A stretch of 26,309 nt of DNA from JAKVCB01 sp963578605 (GCA_963578605.1 CAUZEA010000083.1:1-26309), one strand, 5' to 3'; counted from the stretch's first letter, positions 15,528 through 23,569 are shown. Numbers and translations are program-made. Notes: generated by a model not told the origin, from the letters alone.

Positions 15528-16553
15528 TTACAAACCGTCGGTGGGACGAACGATGGTTCGACCTGCAGCCCGACCGGCTAACAGGTCATCCATAACCTGA
15601 GGCACTTCTGCCAGCGTTATTTCTTTGGCAAGACCATCGAGTTGCTCGGGCTTCCAGTCTCTCGCAAGCTTGCCCCAAATTTCCAACCGCGATTCACGGG
15701 GGCACTTGGCCGAATCGATTCCTACCAGGGTAACACCGCGGAGAATAAACGGATAGACGGTCAGGGAGAGTTGATCACCACCTACGAGGCCACAGGCCGT
15801 TACGCAACCGCGATGTTCGATACTGCGAACAATTGCTGCCAAGGTCTTTCCCCCCACGGTATCAACTGCAGCAACCCAACGAGCCTTGAGCAACGGTCGC
15901 TCGGAGTCGTCGAGCACATCGGTTCGATCGAGGATTGTGCTCGCACCCAGCTTGCGAAGCCACTCGTGACGTTCTCGCTTTCCCGTCACTGCCGCAACGC
16001 GAAAACCACACCGGGCTAGTATGGCCACGGCCAAGCAGCCAACACCACCCGAGGCACCTGTGACGACGACCTCACCCCCGGTGGGATCGATGTTGCGGTC
16101 AACAATTGCGGTAACGCATTGAGCAGCCGTAAAACCGGCCGTTCCTAAAATCATACTTTCCCGCAACGTAAGTTCCTGGGGCAGCGGTACCACCCAGTCG
16201 GCCGGAACCCGCACAAACCGAGCGAGCCCGCCCCAAGCGGGAGCACCCAAATCATAACCCGTCACCAAGACCTGGTCCCCCGGCTTGAACCCAGCCGAAC
16301 AGCTCTCCACAACTGTACCAGCACAATCGACGCCAGGCAGATGGGGAAATCGACGCACGACCCCCGGATGTCCCTGAGAAGCCAGGGCGTCTTTGTAGTT
16401 GAGTGACGAAAAGGCAACCTCGATCAACACATCACCGTCGGGGAGCTGATCGAGCGTAATCGTTTCAACCTGGGCAGTGATCAATCCCTGGTCGTCCTGG
16501 CGGACAAGGTAACAAGGAAAGGACTGAGGCAGCGAATTCGAATCCACCAGCAT
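15528..16553 (-). CDS. YhdH/YhfP-family quinone oxidoreductase (AcuI-like)
   Basis: A zinc-free medium-chain dehydrogenase/reductase of 341 residues. Family members reduce quinones or, for E. coli AcuI (YhdH), acryloyl-CoA, with NADPH. Visible motifs are SLNYKD (50-55), LPGVDCAGTVVES (72-84), the stretch GTAGFTAAQCV typical of this subfamily, and the nucleotide-binding TGASGGVG (165-172). No structural zinc cysteines are present. The length fits the family (about 325-340). ATG 16553 lies 3 nt after the stop of the pterin dehydratase gene, so the two are almost certainly co-transcribed and may be translationally coupled. Which substrate is used cannot be told from the sequence; the name quinone oxidoreductase reflects the family only. 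Confidence 0.9.
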   Translation of the reverse strand: MLVDSNSLPQSFPCYLVRQDDQGLITAQVETITLDQLPDGDVLIEVAFSSLNYKDALASQGHPGVVRRFPHLPGVDCAGTVVESCSAGFKPGDQVLVTGYDLGAPAWGGLARFVRVPADWVVPLPQELTLRESMILGTAGFTAAQCVTAIVDRNIDPTGGEVVVTGASGGVGCLAVAILARCGFRVAAVTGKRERHEWLRKLGASTILDRTDVLDDSERPLLKARWVAAVDTVGGKTLAAIVRSIEHRGCVTACGLVGGDQLSLTVYPFILRGVTLVGIDSAKCPRESRLEIWGKLARDWKPEQLDGLAKEITLAEVPQVMDDLLAGRAAGRTIVRPTDGL

Positions 16554-16556
16554 ATC

Positions 16557-16919
16557 CTACGATTGAAGCTCTATGGGCAACTGATCAATTTTAGCTGCCA
16601 GGATGAAATCATTCTCCGACAGCCCTCCAATGGCATGTGTCCATAATTCGACCGAAACGTTTCGGTAACCTTCAATATGCAGATCGGGATGATGTCCATC
16701 ATCCTCGGCGACCTGGGCACAGCGGTTGAAGAAGTCCATCCCGGCCAGAAAATTCTTGACCTTCCAGTCCTTCCGGATTCGCTTGCCTTCATGGGTGAGA
16801 AACCACCCCTGCAACTCGCCGAGTTGGCTTTCTGACTCGTCGAGCGTGCAAGGTTCAACACCACCTTCACAGGGCAGGCACTTTTTGGTGGTCAGTTCAC
16901 TGGCAGATTGGGTTTCCAC
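16557..16919 (-). CDS. 4a-hydroxytetrahydrobiopterin dehydratase (pterin-4a-carbinolamine dehydratase)
   Basis: The enzyme dehydrates 4a-hydroxytetrahydropterin so the pterin cofactor of aromatic amino acid hydroxylases can be recycled. The 120-residue protein carries the active-site signature EDDGHHPDL with His76, His77 and Pro78, followed by the aromatic and W-T-H (93-95) elements and Asp of FILAAKID. The N-terminal KKCLPCEGGVEP is typical of bacterial and planctomycete members. The start is a GTG at 16919 with AGGAG 7 nt upstream, the clearest Shine-Dalgarno in the window; the frame is open upstream to a TTG at 16946. No phenylalanine hydroxylase gene is in the window, so a role in another pterin pathway is possible. 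It heads a two-gene unit with the oxidoreductase. Confidence 0.92.
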   Translation of the reverse strand: METQSASELTTKKCLPCEGGVEPCTLDESESQLGELQGWFLTHEGKRIRKDWKVKNFLAGMDFFNRCAQVAEDDGHHPDLHIEGYRNVSVELWTHAIGGLSENDFILAAKIDQLPIELQS

Positions 16920-17079
16920 GGTTATTCTCCTGGTGACGAGCAGCAACTACGGACAATTCAATGCATACTGTAAAGCTGTGCAGGCTGGGCAACAATAGCC
17001 AAGCCCGGAAGCACGCGAGGTTAACGACGTTTTCCCTTCTGATTGTCGCTTGTCTCTGTTCCGTGACAACTGGCCACAG

Positions 17080-17085
17080 TATACT
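17080..17085 (+). promoter_or_regulatory. Possible -10 element upstream of the RicT-like gene
   Basis: TATACT matches the -10 consensus at five of six positions and lies 113 nt before the start codon in the 279-nt divergent region. No good -35 is spaced correctly; GTGACA at 17063 is only 11 nt away. It is a weak call. Confidence 0.25.
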
Positions 17086-17198
17086 GAAACGCCGTGCAGC
17101 CGGTTTGCCTGCCTGATCGCCACTGCACTGAGCTACCAACATTCGATGTGTTGGGCCCACCCAATGGCTTGTTTTACCACTGAGCGACCCTACCGATT

Positions 17199-18245
17199 AT
17201 GCCAAAATACGTCGTTCGTCACGGCGTGATGCGTAACCTGGGCGTGTTCTCCACGCGCGGGCATACGCTCTTCTCACGCAGTCATCAGGTCATTGCACGA
17301 ACCCACCGAGGCTTGGAATCGGGTGAGGTTCTCTGTGAAGCAACTGAGGCGGCACTGGCGAGTTTGAACGAACCCAAGTATGGGCAGATCCTGCGGAGGG
17401 TATCGGAAGATGATGAGCGCGAGCTCCGCAAGCTCCACGAGCAAGAACGACGTGAGTACGAGATTTGCGGCAAGCGAATCAAGGAACTCAATCTGATGAT
17501 GCGGTTGGTTGATGTCGAACATCTCTACGGCGGTGAGCGTATCGTGGTGTATTACCTGGCGGATGGGCGCATCGATTTTCGTGAATTGGTCAAATTACTT
17601 GCCAAAGAGTTTCAAACTCGTATCGAAATGCGACAGATCGGCGTGCGAGATGAAGCCAAGCTACTGGCCGATTACGGGGACTGTGGGAAGGTAGTCTGCT
17701 GTAACACGCATCTGTCGGAAATGCCGCCGGTTTCGATGCGGATGGCCAAATTGCAGAAGGCCACCCTCGACCCGAGTAAAATCTCAGGTCGTTGTGGACG
17801 CCTGAAATGCTGTCTGCGATACGAGTACGAGACCTACCTGGAGCTACAGAAAGAGTTGCCGCCCATCGGGACAAACATCATCACGAACCAGGGTCGAGCC
17901 AAAGTCCTGGCCCACGAAATTCTCGCCAGCCAGTTGATGATCGAAACTGAAGACATGCGGCGAATTGTCATCGAAGCGGGCGACGTGCTTACCGTATTGG
18001 CACAACCCCAATCGGCACCAAAACAGGATCAAAATGACCCAACCGACAAAGAGGAAGAAAAACCCTCCCCGGTTGGGAAGATGGATTCCGCCACGATGGA
18101 AACTCTCCAAGGTACCGAAGCTACGGGATCTTCTGCCAGCGACTCTACTCCAGACGTTCCCCAAACCACGTATAGCCGCTCAAAACAGGCTGCCACAGAC
18201 CACACTTCCAAAAATCCCAAGAAAGATAACACGGAAACGGAGTAA
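17199..18245 (+). CDS. PSP1-domain protein, RicT (YaaT)-like
   Basis: RicT is one subunit of the Bacillus RicA-RicF-RicT complex, which carries iron-sulfur clusters and promotes RNA processing by RNase Y; PSP1-domain proteins also occur widely without the partners. Of 348 residues, the PSP1 region spans about 40-130, and the cysteine-rich part holds CGKVVCC (162, 167, 168) and the later CGRLKCCLRYEYE (199, 204, 205). KISGRCGRLKCCL closely matches Bacillus RicT. A KOW-like stretch (PPIGTNIITNQGRAKVL) follows at 221-237. The last 80 or so residues are polar, low in complexity and likely disordered, beyond the usual 270-odd residues. The organism type does not sporulate, so the old stage 0 sporulation name is unhelpful. 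A Minf_1886 gene follows after 106 nt on the same strand. No RicA or RicF gene is in view. Confidence 0.88.
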   Translation: MPKYVVRHGVMRNLGVFSTRGHTLFSRSHQVIARTHRGLESGEVLCEATEAALASLNEPKYGQILRRVSEDDERELRKLHEQERREYEICGKRIKELNLMMRLVDVEHLYGGERIVVYYLADGRIDFRELVKLLAKEFQTRIEMRQIGVRDEAKLLADYGDCGKVVCCNTHLSEMPPVSMRMAKLQKATLDPSKISGRCGRLKCCLRYEYETYLELQKELPPIGTNIITNQGRAKVLAHEILASQLMIETEDMRRIVIEAGDVLTVLAQPQSAPKQDQNDPTDKEEEKPSPVGKMDSATMETLQGTEATGSSASDSTPDVPQTTYSRSKQAATDHTSKNPKKDNTETE

Positions 18246-18250
18246 CTGGT

Positions 18251-18263
18251 CCGAGAGTCTCGG
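18251..18263. repeat. Short perfect palindrome after the RicT-like gene
   Basis: CCGAGAGTCTCGG is a perfect 13-nt inverted repeat centred on one G, starting 5 nt after the RicT-like stop codon. As RNA it is a five-pair stem with a three-nt loop, without a following U-run. It could be a weak terminator or a protein-binding site; the short length makes chance possible. Confidence 0.3.
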
Positions 18264-18351
18264 AAACAAGTTACGTGTGGGGTGCCATCATCCCCAGACA
18301 TTTTGAATCATCCTTGTTGCGTTATCCGGCACAAGTAATCAAAATAAATGT

Positions 18352-18795
18352 ATGGTTGATCCTCAACATCCAATTGCCGACCTGCTGCACCGCGATCGCC
18401 GCTATCAATTTGATGCTTATGCGTTCGTGTTTGATGCGCTTCGCTATGCCCAGGAAAAGCTGGAAATGGGGCGCGATTACCCTCCCACAGATACAGCAGG
18501 CGAACCTCACAACAAACCTGAGCAGCACATTACCGGACAGGAACTGTGTGAGGCAATTCGTTGCTATGCTCTTGAGCAGTATGGGCTCATGGCCAAGGAC
18601 GTATTGAATCATTGGGGAATCCGGTCGACGGGTGACTTCGGTGAAATTGTATTCAATCTGATCGAAATAGGCCAAATGCGCAAAACCCCCGAGGACCGCC
18701 GCGAAGATTTTGACGATGTCTTCGATTTCGTCGAAGGGCTCCAGGACAGTTTTCAAATTGGGTTGCCTGATTCAAGCGGAGAACGCAGTTCTTGA
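18352..18795 (+). CDS. Minf_1886 family protein
   Basis: A 147-residue conserved protein of unknown function, which I recognise from a small family found mainly in Planctomycetes and Verrucomicrobia. Features typical of it are the N-terminal D-x-RY-x-x-x-AY-FVFDALRYAQ pattern (residues 15-33), HITGQELCEAIRCYALEQYG (59-78), LMAKDVLNHWGI, TGDFGEIVFNLIEIG and the acidic DFDDVFDFVEG near the end. It has no signal peptide, no membrane span and no obvious catalytic motif; it is mostly helical and acidic. ATG 18352 starts at the usual place, without a ribosome site. It follows the RicT-like gene by 106 nt and its stop codon overlaps a possible TTG start of the next small frame. No function can be given. 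Confidence 0.85.
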   Translation: MVDPQHPIADLLHRDRRYQFDAYAFVFDALRYAQEKLEMGRDYPPTDTAGEPHNKPEQHITGQELCEAIRCYALEQYGLMAKDVLNHWGIRSTGDFGEIVFNLIEIGQMRKTPEDRREDFDDVFDFVEGLQDSFQIGLPDSSGERSS

Positions 18796-18881
18796 AAGAG
18801 TCCGCGCCGAAGTCGCCGCATTGTGGAAGCCGTGAAAAAAACGGGCAACGCCACAAATCAAACCGACATGATACCTCCGGG

Positions 18882-19022
18882 ATGGTCAAGGCCAGGCTGA
18901 GTTCGGAGCGGTTTCGCGTCCCACCGAATCCACCCCGCCGTAACCCCCTGCAGCTGGCCACATCGGTGGTGCTGGTAACCGCCTGGCTGGTCTTTTTGCT
19001 TTGGACTGCCATCAGCCGCTAA
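18882..19022 (+). CDS. Small single-span membrane protein
   Basis: A 46-residue protein starting MVKARLSSERF, then a Pro/Arg-rich stretch VPPNPPRRNPLQ and one hydrophobic segment of about 20 residues (residues 24-44) ending LLWTAISR. Positive charge before the span predicts the N-terminus in the cytoplasm. I think proteins of this form recur next to similar genes in planctomycetes, but that is memory, not a search. The frame is open back to a TTG at 18792 that overlaps the stop of the Minf_1886 gene; ATG 18882 is preferred because the upstream translation is unlike a protein. It may be an accessory membrane anchor of unknown partner. Confidence 0.6.
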   Translation: MVKARLSSERFRVPPNPPRRNPLQLATSVVLVTAWLVFLLWTAISR

Positions 19023-19372
19023 TGCACAATCAATGTCATCATCGCGTCGCAGATAAAAACCGCCCCTGCACTCCCGGATCTTCAGCTGTGAGGTGAGGAA
19101 CCGGAACGCGGGGCCATCGATACGTGCCACCCGTGCGGCACCGACTCCGAAACGGCGACTGGATGGCACAACCTGATACCCATTTTCCTTGCCAGCTGTC
19201 CCGGACAACCGCGATCTTTGCCCGAAAGGGGCCGCACAGACCGTAATCTCGCGACAAGGGCTGGAGTTTGTCGGGCGGCATGCCCCAAACCACTGCGGCT
19301 TGCCGTGACCCGCCCGTGACGTAAGATTCTGTAGTCCCTCAGATATAACACCCATCTGAAGAGAAGCCGGTC
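19023..19372. other. 350-nt stretch without a supported gene
   Basis: No plus-strand gene fits. Two minus-strand frames stay open here (18858-19355 and 19082-19393), but they overlap the small membrane protein gene or each other and their translations resemble no family I know. TATAAC at 19344-19349 is 24 nt before the next start codon and might be a -10 element, without a recognisable -35. No tRNA or repeat is visible. Confidence 0.4.
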
Positions 19373-20533
19373 ATGGCATCCCTCCACCCACACGTTGCGA
19401 TTTGGTTTTTATACGCTGCTATCACGCTGATCGTCTACGACAACGTTGCCGCAGCGGACGAGGGCCCCAGCGACTCGCCGGTTGGCCCAGCACCGGAACT
19501 GTATCAGCGGACGACCGGTCAGGGCATTCGCTACTTGAGAGGGACCCAGGCGGATGACGGCTCCTGGAGTCACCATGCCGGTCCTGCGGTAACCGCCCTG
19601 GTTGCGACCGCCTTGATTCGACATGGCCGCTCTGTCGATGACCCCCTGCTGGCAAAAGCGTTACGTTACCTCGAAAACCATGTTCGCGATGACGGTGGTA
19701 TTTACCAACGTGGTACGCGTTACCGAAACTACGAAACCTGCTTGGCGATTGTCTGTCTGAGCGAGGCGAACGTCGACGGTCGTTACGACCAAATTTTGCA
19801 GCAGGCCGATCACTTTGTGGGAGAACTACAGTGGGATGAAGGCGAGGGGCACGAACGTTCCAGTCTCAGTTACGGTGGGTTCGGTTATGGCAAACACAAT
19901 CGACCCGATATGTCAAACACGCAAATCTCTTTGGATGCTCTTCGCGCATTGGGAAAAGGAGCTGACGATCCCCGCGTCGAAAAAGCACTGATCTTCATTT
20001 CTCGATGCCAAAACCTGGAAAGTCCCCACAACACAACTCCCTTTGCTACGAAGGTTGAAGACGGCGGTTTTTACTACACGGTCGCTGCTGGAGGGTCGAG
20101 CCAGGCTGGTGAAACTCCTAACGGCGGCCTGCGTAGTTACGGATCAATGACGTATGCGGGACTCAAGAGCATGATCTATGCGGGCGTTTCGAGCGACGAC
20201 CCCCGCGTTACAGCCGTGAATCGATGGATCCAGGCACATTACACACTGGCAGAAAACCCGGGAATGGGAGCTGCCGGCCTCTATTATTACTATCACACCT
20301 TTGCCAAAGCACTCGATACTATCGGCAACGACATGGTCGAAGATACCGACGGTTCGGTGCACGATTGGCGACGGGAACTCGCTGAGGTGTTGGCCAGAGA
20401 ACAACAAGCAGACGGCAGTTGGACCAATCAAACCACACGCTGGTTGGAGGGCGATCCTCATCTCGTGACCGCCTACGCTCTCTTGGCACTCGACTACTGC
20501 CGTCCCCAACCGAAGCCGCAACCTAACCCCTGA
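19373..20533 (+). CDS. Secreted prenyltransferase/squalene-oxidase-repeat protein
   Basis: A 386-residue protein with a signal peptide (hydrophobic 8-21, likely cut near AAADE at 26-30) and an alpha/alpha-barrel of terpene-cyclase type. QW-like repeats QADDGSW (59-65) and QADGSW (345-350) flank the barrel. Between them three DDP-Arg/Leu turns (at about 89, 198 and 275) begin helices such as VEKALIF and VTAVNRWI, marking repeats. A central GGFGYG and YGSMTYAGLKSMIYAGV are characteristic of planctomycete members. The class II cyclase acid motif DxDD is absent and the protein is exported, so cyclase activity is unlikely; binding of a polymer or a structural role is possible. It lies alone between two gaps of 350 and 420 nt. 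Confidence 0.85.
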   Translation: MASLHPHVAIWFLYAAITLIVYDNVAAADEGPSDSPVGPAPELYQRTTGQGIRYLRGTQADDGSWSHHAGPAVTALVATALIRHGRSVDDPLLAKALRYLENHVRDDGGIYQRGTRYRNYETCLAIVCLSEANVDGRYDQILQQADHFVGELQWDEGEGHERSSLSYGGFGYGKHNRPDMSNTQISLDALRALGKGADDPRVEKALIFISRCQNLESPHNTTPFATKVEDGGFYYTVAAGGSSQAGETPNGGLRSYGSMTYAGLKSMIYAGVSSDDPRVTAVNRWIQAHYTLAENPGMGAAGLYYYYHTFAKALDTIGNDMVEDTDGSVHDWRRELAEVLAREQQADGSWTNQTTRWLEGDPHLVTAYALLALDYCRPQPKPQPNP

Positions 20534-20953
20534 ATCGCAGTTGCGTCGCTGGAGGACGTCGCGCGTCGCCGCCAGGAAATGGCGCAATCTGCATGCTCGA
20601 CTGCGAGAGAGAAGAAACTGCGGCCCTGGGGCCCACTTGGCTCAAATCATGCCGGTGCAGCAACGCCCTGATACGGCAACAACGACCTATCCCACCAATC
20701 GCTTTGACCAACCTGCTAGCAAACAGGATCTCGTCAGTTCTCCGCGTTTTCTCCACTCGGTATTCCCGATCCCAGCTACACCCGTGATCGAAATCGTACC
20801 GTCGAGCGGCGGCGGCAGGTTCATTGCTCTTTGCTCACAGCAGGAAATCTGGTACTTATTCTTGCTGACTTCGTGGGAGGCCCCGTCTGATCTTCGTGGG
20901 AGGCGCCGTTCCCGTTTCTTTGTCCGTCAATCCATGCATGGAATCAAGTTACG
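20534..20953. other. 420-nt intergenic stretch before the DUF11 gene
   Basis: No gene is supported. A plus frame (20541-21017) runs through it in a different frame from the DUF11 gene and overlaps its start; its translation is Arg-rich and unlike any family. The notable content is an 18-nt direct repeat near 20869-20909, listed separately. No clear promoter elements or terminator were seen. Confidence 0.4.
20869..20909. repeat. Two direct repeats of 18 nt, 23-bp period
   Basis: CTTCGTGGGAGGCCCCGT at 20869-20886 recurs as CTTCGTGGGAGGCGCCGT at 20892-20909, one mismatch in 18. The 23-bp spacing is about two helical turns, as for tandem sites of a DNA-binding protein, 45 nt before the DUF11 start codon. 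A small duplication is the other reading. Confidence 0.7.
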
Positions 20954-23500
20954 ATGTCCGAACATGGTCATAAATCAAGCGATCCACCCAGGGTTGTTGC
21001 TTCGCAAGCCAAGGTAAATGAACAAACGTTTGCAGCCCGCAAACCGGGAAGCAAAATTAAATACTGGCTTCCCAGATTTCTGGCAATGGCGGTCTTGCTC
21101 GCAGGCGCCGGTGCGGGTGTCTACGAATTAAGTGGTCGCCTGCTCGTGCCGCAACTGGACCATGCCGGTAAAGCTGCTGCTCCAGCGGCTCAAAATGACC
21201 ACAAGGAATCGGTCTCAACGCTGGATGCCGTTGCCGACGCCTGGCTAGCCGAGGGGGAGACCTCGGCCGCAGCCCAAACGGTTACAAGCCCGATGGTCAA
21301 CACTGCAATTCAACCACCCATGGCCAAAGCGTCCGTGCCAAAGGTCGAAACACCCCACGAAGCTGCCACCGAACCTAAGGTGGCCGAATCGACGGCAGAC
21401 CTGCCCGAACAAGCACCCACTCAGGATTTTATCCCCGTCGGACCACCGACCAGTGACACAGCATCGCTGGCCACAATCACAACGACTACGGCAGCCGGGG
21501 TGAGCGGAGATCGTTACAGGAATTTCAGTAATTCAGAACCCGACACAATCACACGTGGGCAGGAACCATCACCGCAGCAGGATCCGTTGCCGGAAGATCA
21601 GTCACTTCCGACAGCCGACTCGGCAACACCGGACCAGGCCTCCACACCCACACCCGGGGTGGGTTCGACAGCAAACCCACCCCGGATACCCAGCACAGAT
21701 GCGGCGACTGAACGGGCACGAAATGCGTTTGCAAGTGAAGCTCAGTCACCCTCCGACCCGCGGTACGACGATAGCGGAAACAATTCACACGCGTCGTCCG
21801 GCGGAGACAGTCAGCTCAACCCGTTTGCCCAGCAACCGGCACCACTACCAGCCCCCTCACAAGAGGCTCAACCACTTGTGCCACGGTCTGCCTCTTCAGC
21901 GACGAACCGTTACCGTAACGAGCCGAAGCAAATTAGTTCGCTCGAGCCGAATTCGCCCGAGCGCGGGGTTGCCCCGCCGTCGGTCGGTGCATTCCAGCAA
22001 CCCCCGCCAGTCTCAGCACGTAATCAGCCTGGCCCACGTACAGATGACACGGGACAAAACGGACTTACCAAAGCAACGGTTCTGGATAGTTCGGAAACAA
22101 CTGGATTGGGTTTCCCGGGTGAACAAGCATTAGAAGGCCCGCAGCAGCCAGCCCTGTTGGTGCGGAAGATTGCCCCAACCGAAATCCAAGTTGGCAAACC
22201 AGCCAAATTCCGGATCCACGTCCGCAACGTAGGTAATCGCCCTGCCAGCGACGTGGTTGTCCGAGACCCGATCCCACAAGGAACTCGCCTGGTCGGGTCG
22301 ACACCGCGGGCAGAGCTTATCAGTGGCGAACTCCACTGGCAATTGGGCACACTCTCGGTTGGTGAAGAGCGCGAACTGGAAGTCGATGTCATGCCAACGG
22401 CTGAAGGTGAGATTGGCAGCGTGGCGACAGTGACATTTGCAACGCATGCGTCTGTCAAAATGCGTTGCACGCTGCCCCAATTGGCTCTCCGACTTTCAGC
22501 ATCCGATAAGGTCATGGTCGGCAGTGAGCAACGGGTAAAGATCGAACTGCACAATCCGGGAAGTGGCGACGCGACTGGTGTAATCCTGTTGGAAAACGTT
22601 CCAGAAAAACTTCGGCATGCCGCAGGCCCGGCCCTTGAATTTGAGGTGGGCACATTACGCGCCGGCGAAACACGCAAGATGGAATTGATCCTTACCGCTG
22701 AAAAAGCAGGACCCGTCGTCAATCGGATTATCGCACGTGGCGATGGCGATCTGGAAGTTGAACAGGAAATCAAGTTCGAGGTCATTGCCCCGTCATTGGA
22801 AATTGGTGTGGAAGGACCCGGGCGACGTTATCTCAACAAACCTGCTACCTACACCGTGCACATAAGTAATCCCGGTACGGCAACTGCCAAAGACATTGAA
22901 CTCACGACCAAGTTGCCCAAGGGGATGCGGTTTGTGCGCGCAAACAACCTCGGCGAATATGATTCCGCCACGCATGCCGTCTATTGGAGCCTGGCAAAAC
23001 TTGGTAAAGGTGCCGTCGGTGCGGTCAAGTTGACCACACTACCCACCATAGCGGGAGATCACGAACTCACAATCGAAGGCAAGGCAAGCCAGGGATTAGA
23101 AGATCAAACAATCCAGCATATCCTGGTCGAAGGTATTGCAGCAGTCACCTTCAAAGTAACGGACCTCGAAGACCCGATTGAAGTCGGCGGTGAAACAACT
23201 TACGAAATTAATGTCATCAACAAAGGATCTAAAGCCGCAACCGACGTGCAAGTAACCGCAACGCTTCCCCCGGGAATGAGTGTCGTTTCGGCTGAGGGAA
23301 AAACTGCCTATGCAATTCAATCTCAAACAGTGGTCTTTGAACCACTTGAAAGCCTCGCTCCGAAAACAGATACGACTTTTCGCGTCACCGCCCAGGGAGT
23401 CCAGCCAGGAGACCAACGGCTGACAGTCCAAATTGGCCATAGCGAACTTACGGAGCCGCTCCGCACCGAAGAGAACACCCGTGTATTTAGCAACGAATAG
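20954..23500 (+). CDS. DUF11-repeat surface protein
   Basis: An 848-residue membrane-anchored or exported protein. After about 35 polar, basic residues a single hydrophobic segment lies at 39-58 (LPRFLAMAVLLAGAGAGVY), read as an uncleaved anchor with the rest outside. Residues 70-395 are Pro/Ser/Thr/Gln-rich and likely disordered, like a stalk. The C-terminal half has four DUF11-type immunoglobulin-like repeats, at about 399-496, 508-608, 612-722 and 729-840. Each repeats the pattern VG-x-x-x-x-Y/F-x-I-x-V-x-N-x-G-x-x-x-A-x-D-V followed by P-x-G and a conserved tail with LGTL/LAKLG. The fold is common in planctomycete surface proteins, where it carries other domains or forms fibres. No catalytic domain is seen. 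ATG 20954 lacks a ribosome site. Ligand or partner is unknown. Confidence 0.85.
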   Translation: MSEHGHKSSDPPRVVASQAKVNEQTFAARKPGSKIKYWLPRFLAMAVLLAGAGAGVYELSGRLLVPQLDHAGKAAAPAAQNDHKESVSTLDAVADAWLAEGETSAAAQTVTSPMVNTAIQPPMAKASVPKVETPHEAATEPKVAESTADLPEQAPTQDFIPVGPPTSDTASLATITTTTAAGVSGDRYRNFSNSEPDTITRGQEPSPQQDPLPEDQSLPTADSATPDQASTPTPGVGSTANPPRIPSTDAATERARNAFASEAQSPSDPRYDDSGNNSHASSGGDSQLNPFAQQPAPLPAPSQEAQPLVPRSASSATNRYRNEPKQISSLEPNSPERGVAPPSVGAFQQPPPVSARNQPGPRTDDTGQNGLTKATVLDSSETTGLGFPGEQALEGPQQPALLVRKIAPTEIQVGKPAKFRIHVRNVGNRPASDVVVRDPIPQGTRLVGSTPRAELISGELHWQLGTLSVGEERELEVDVMPTAEGEIGSVATVTFATHASVKMRCTLPQLALRLSASDKVMVGSEQRVKIELHNPGSGDATGVILLENVPEKLRHAAGPALEFEVGTLRAGETRKMELILTAEKAGPVVNRIIARGDGDLEVEQEIKFEVIAPSLEIGVEGPGRRYLNKPATYTVHISNPGTATAKDIELTTKLPKGMRFVRANNLGEYDSATHAVYWSLAKLGKGAVGAVKLTTLPTIAGDHELTIEGKASQGLEDQTIQHILVEGIAAVTFKVTDLEDPIEVGGETTYEINVINKGSKAATDVQVTATLPPGMSVVSAEGKTAYAIQSQTVVFEPLESLAPKTDTTFRVTAQGVQPGDQRLTVQIGHSELTEPLRTEENTRVFSNE

Positions 23501-23516
23501 CCCGCAGCGAAGGCCT

Positions 23517-23569
23517 GCCGGAACCCTTCCGGCCGAGGGGCTACAAAATTCTGCCGCCAATTCCGGCAG
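23517..23569. terminator. Candidate bidirectional terminator hairpins
   Basis: GCCGGAA (23517-23523) and TTCCGGC (23527-23533) form a perfect seven-pair stem with a CCC loop; CTGCCG (23551-23556) and CGGCAG (23564-23569) form a second stem. They lie between the convergent DUF11 and deacetylase-like genes. No U-run follows either, so intrinsic termination is uncertain. Confidence 0.4.

Noticed and set aside
15355..15600. Plus-strand frame of 81 codons between two minus-strand genes
   Set aside because: It runs into the 3' end of the oxidoreductase gene in antisense and its translation is low in hydrophobic residues and unlike a family.
20541..21017. Plus-strand frame of 158 codons before the DUF11 gene
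   Set aside because: It overlaps the DUF11 start in another frame, is Arg-rich and has no recognisable domain.
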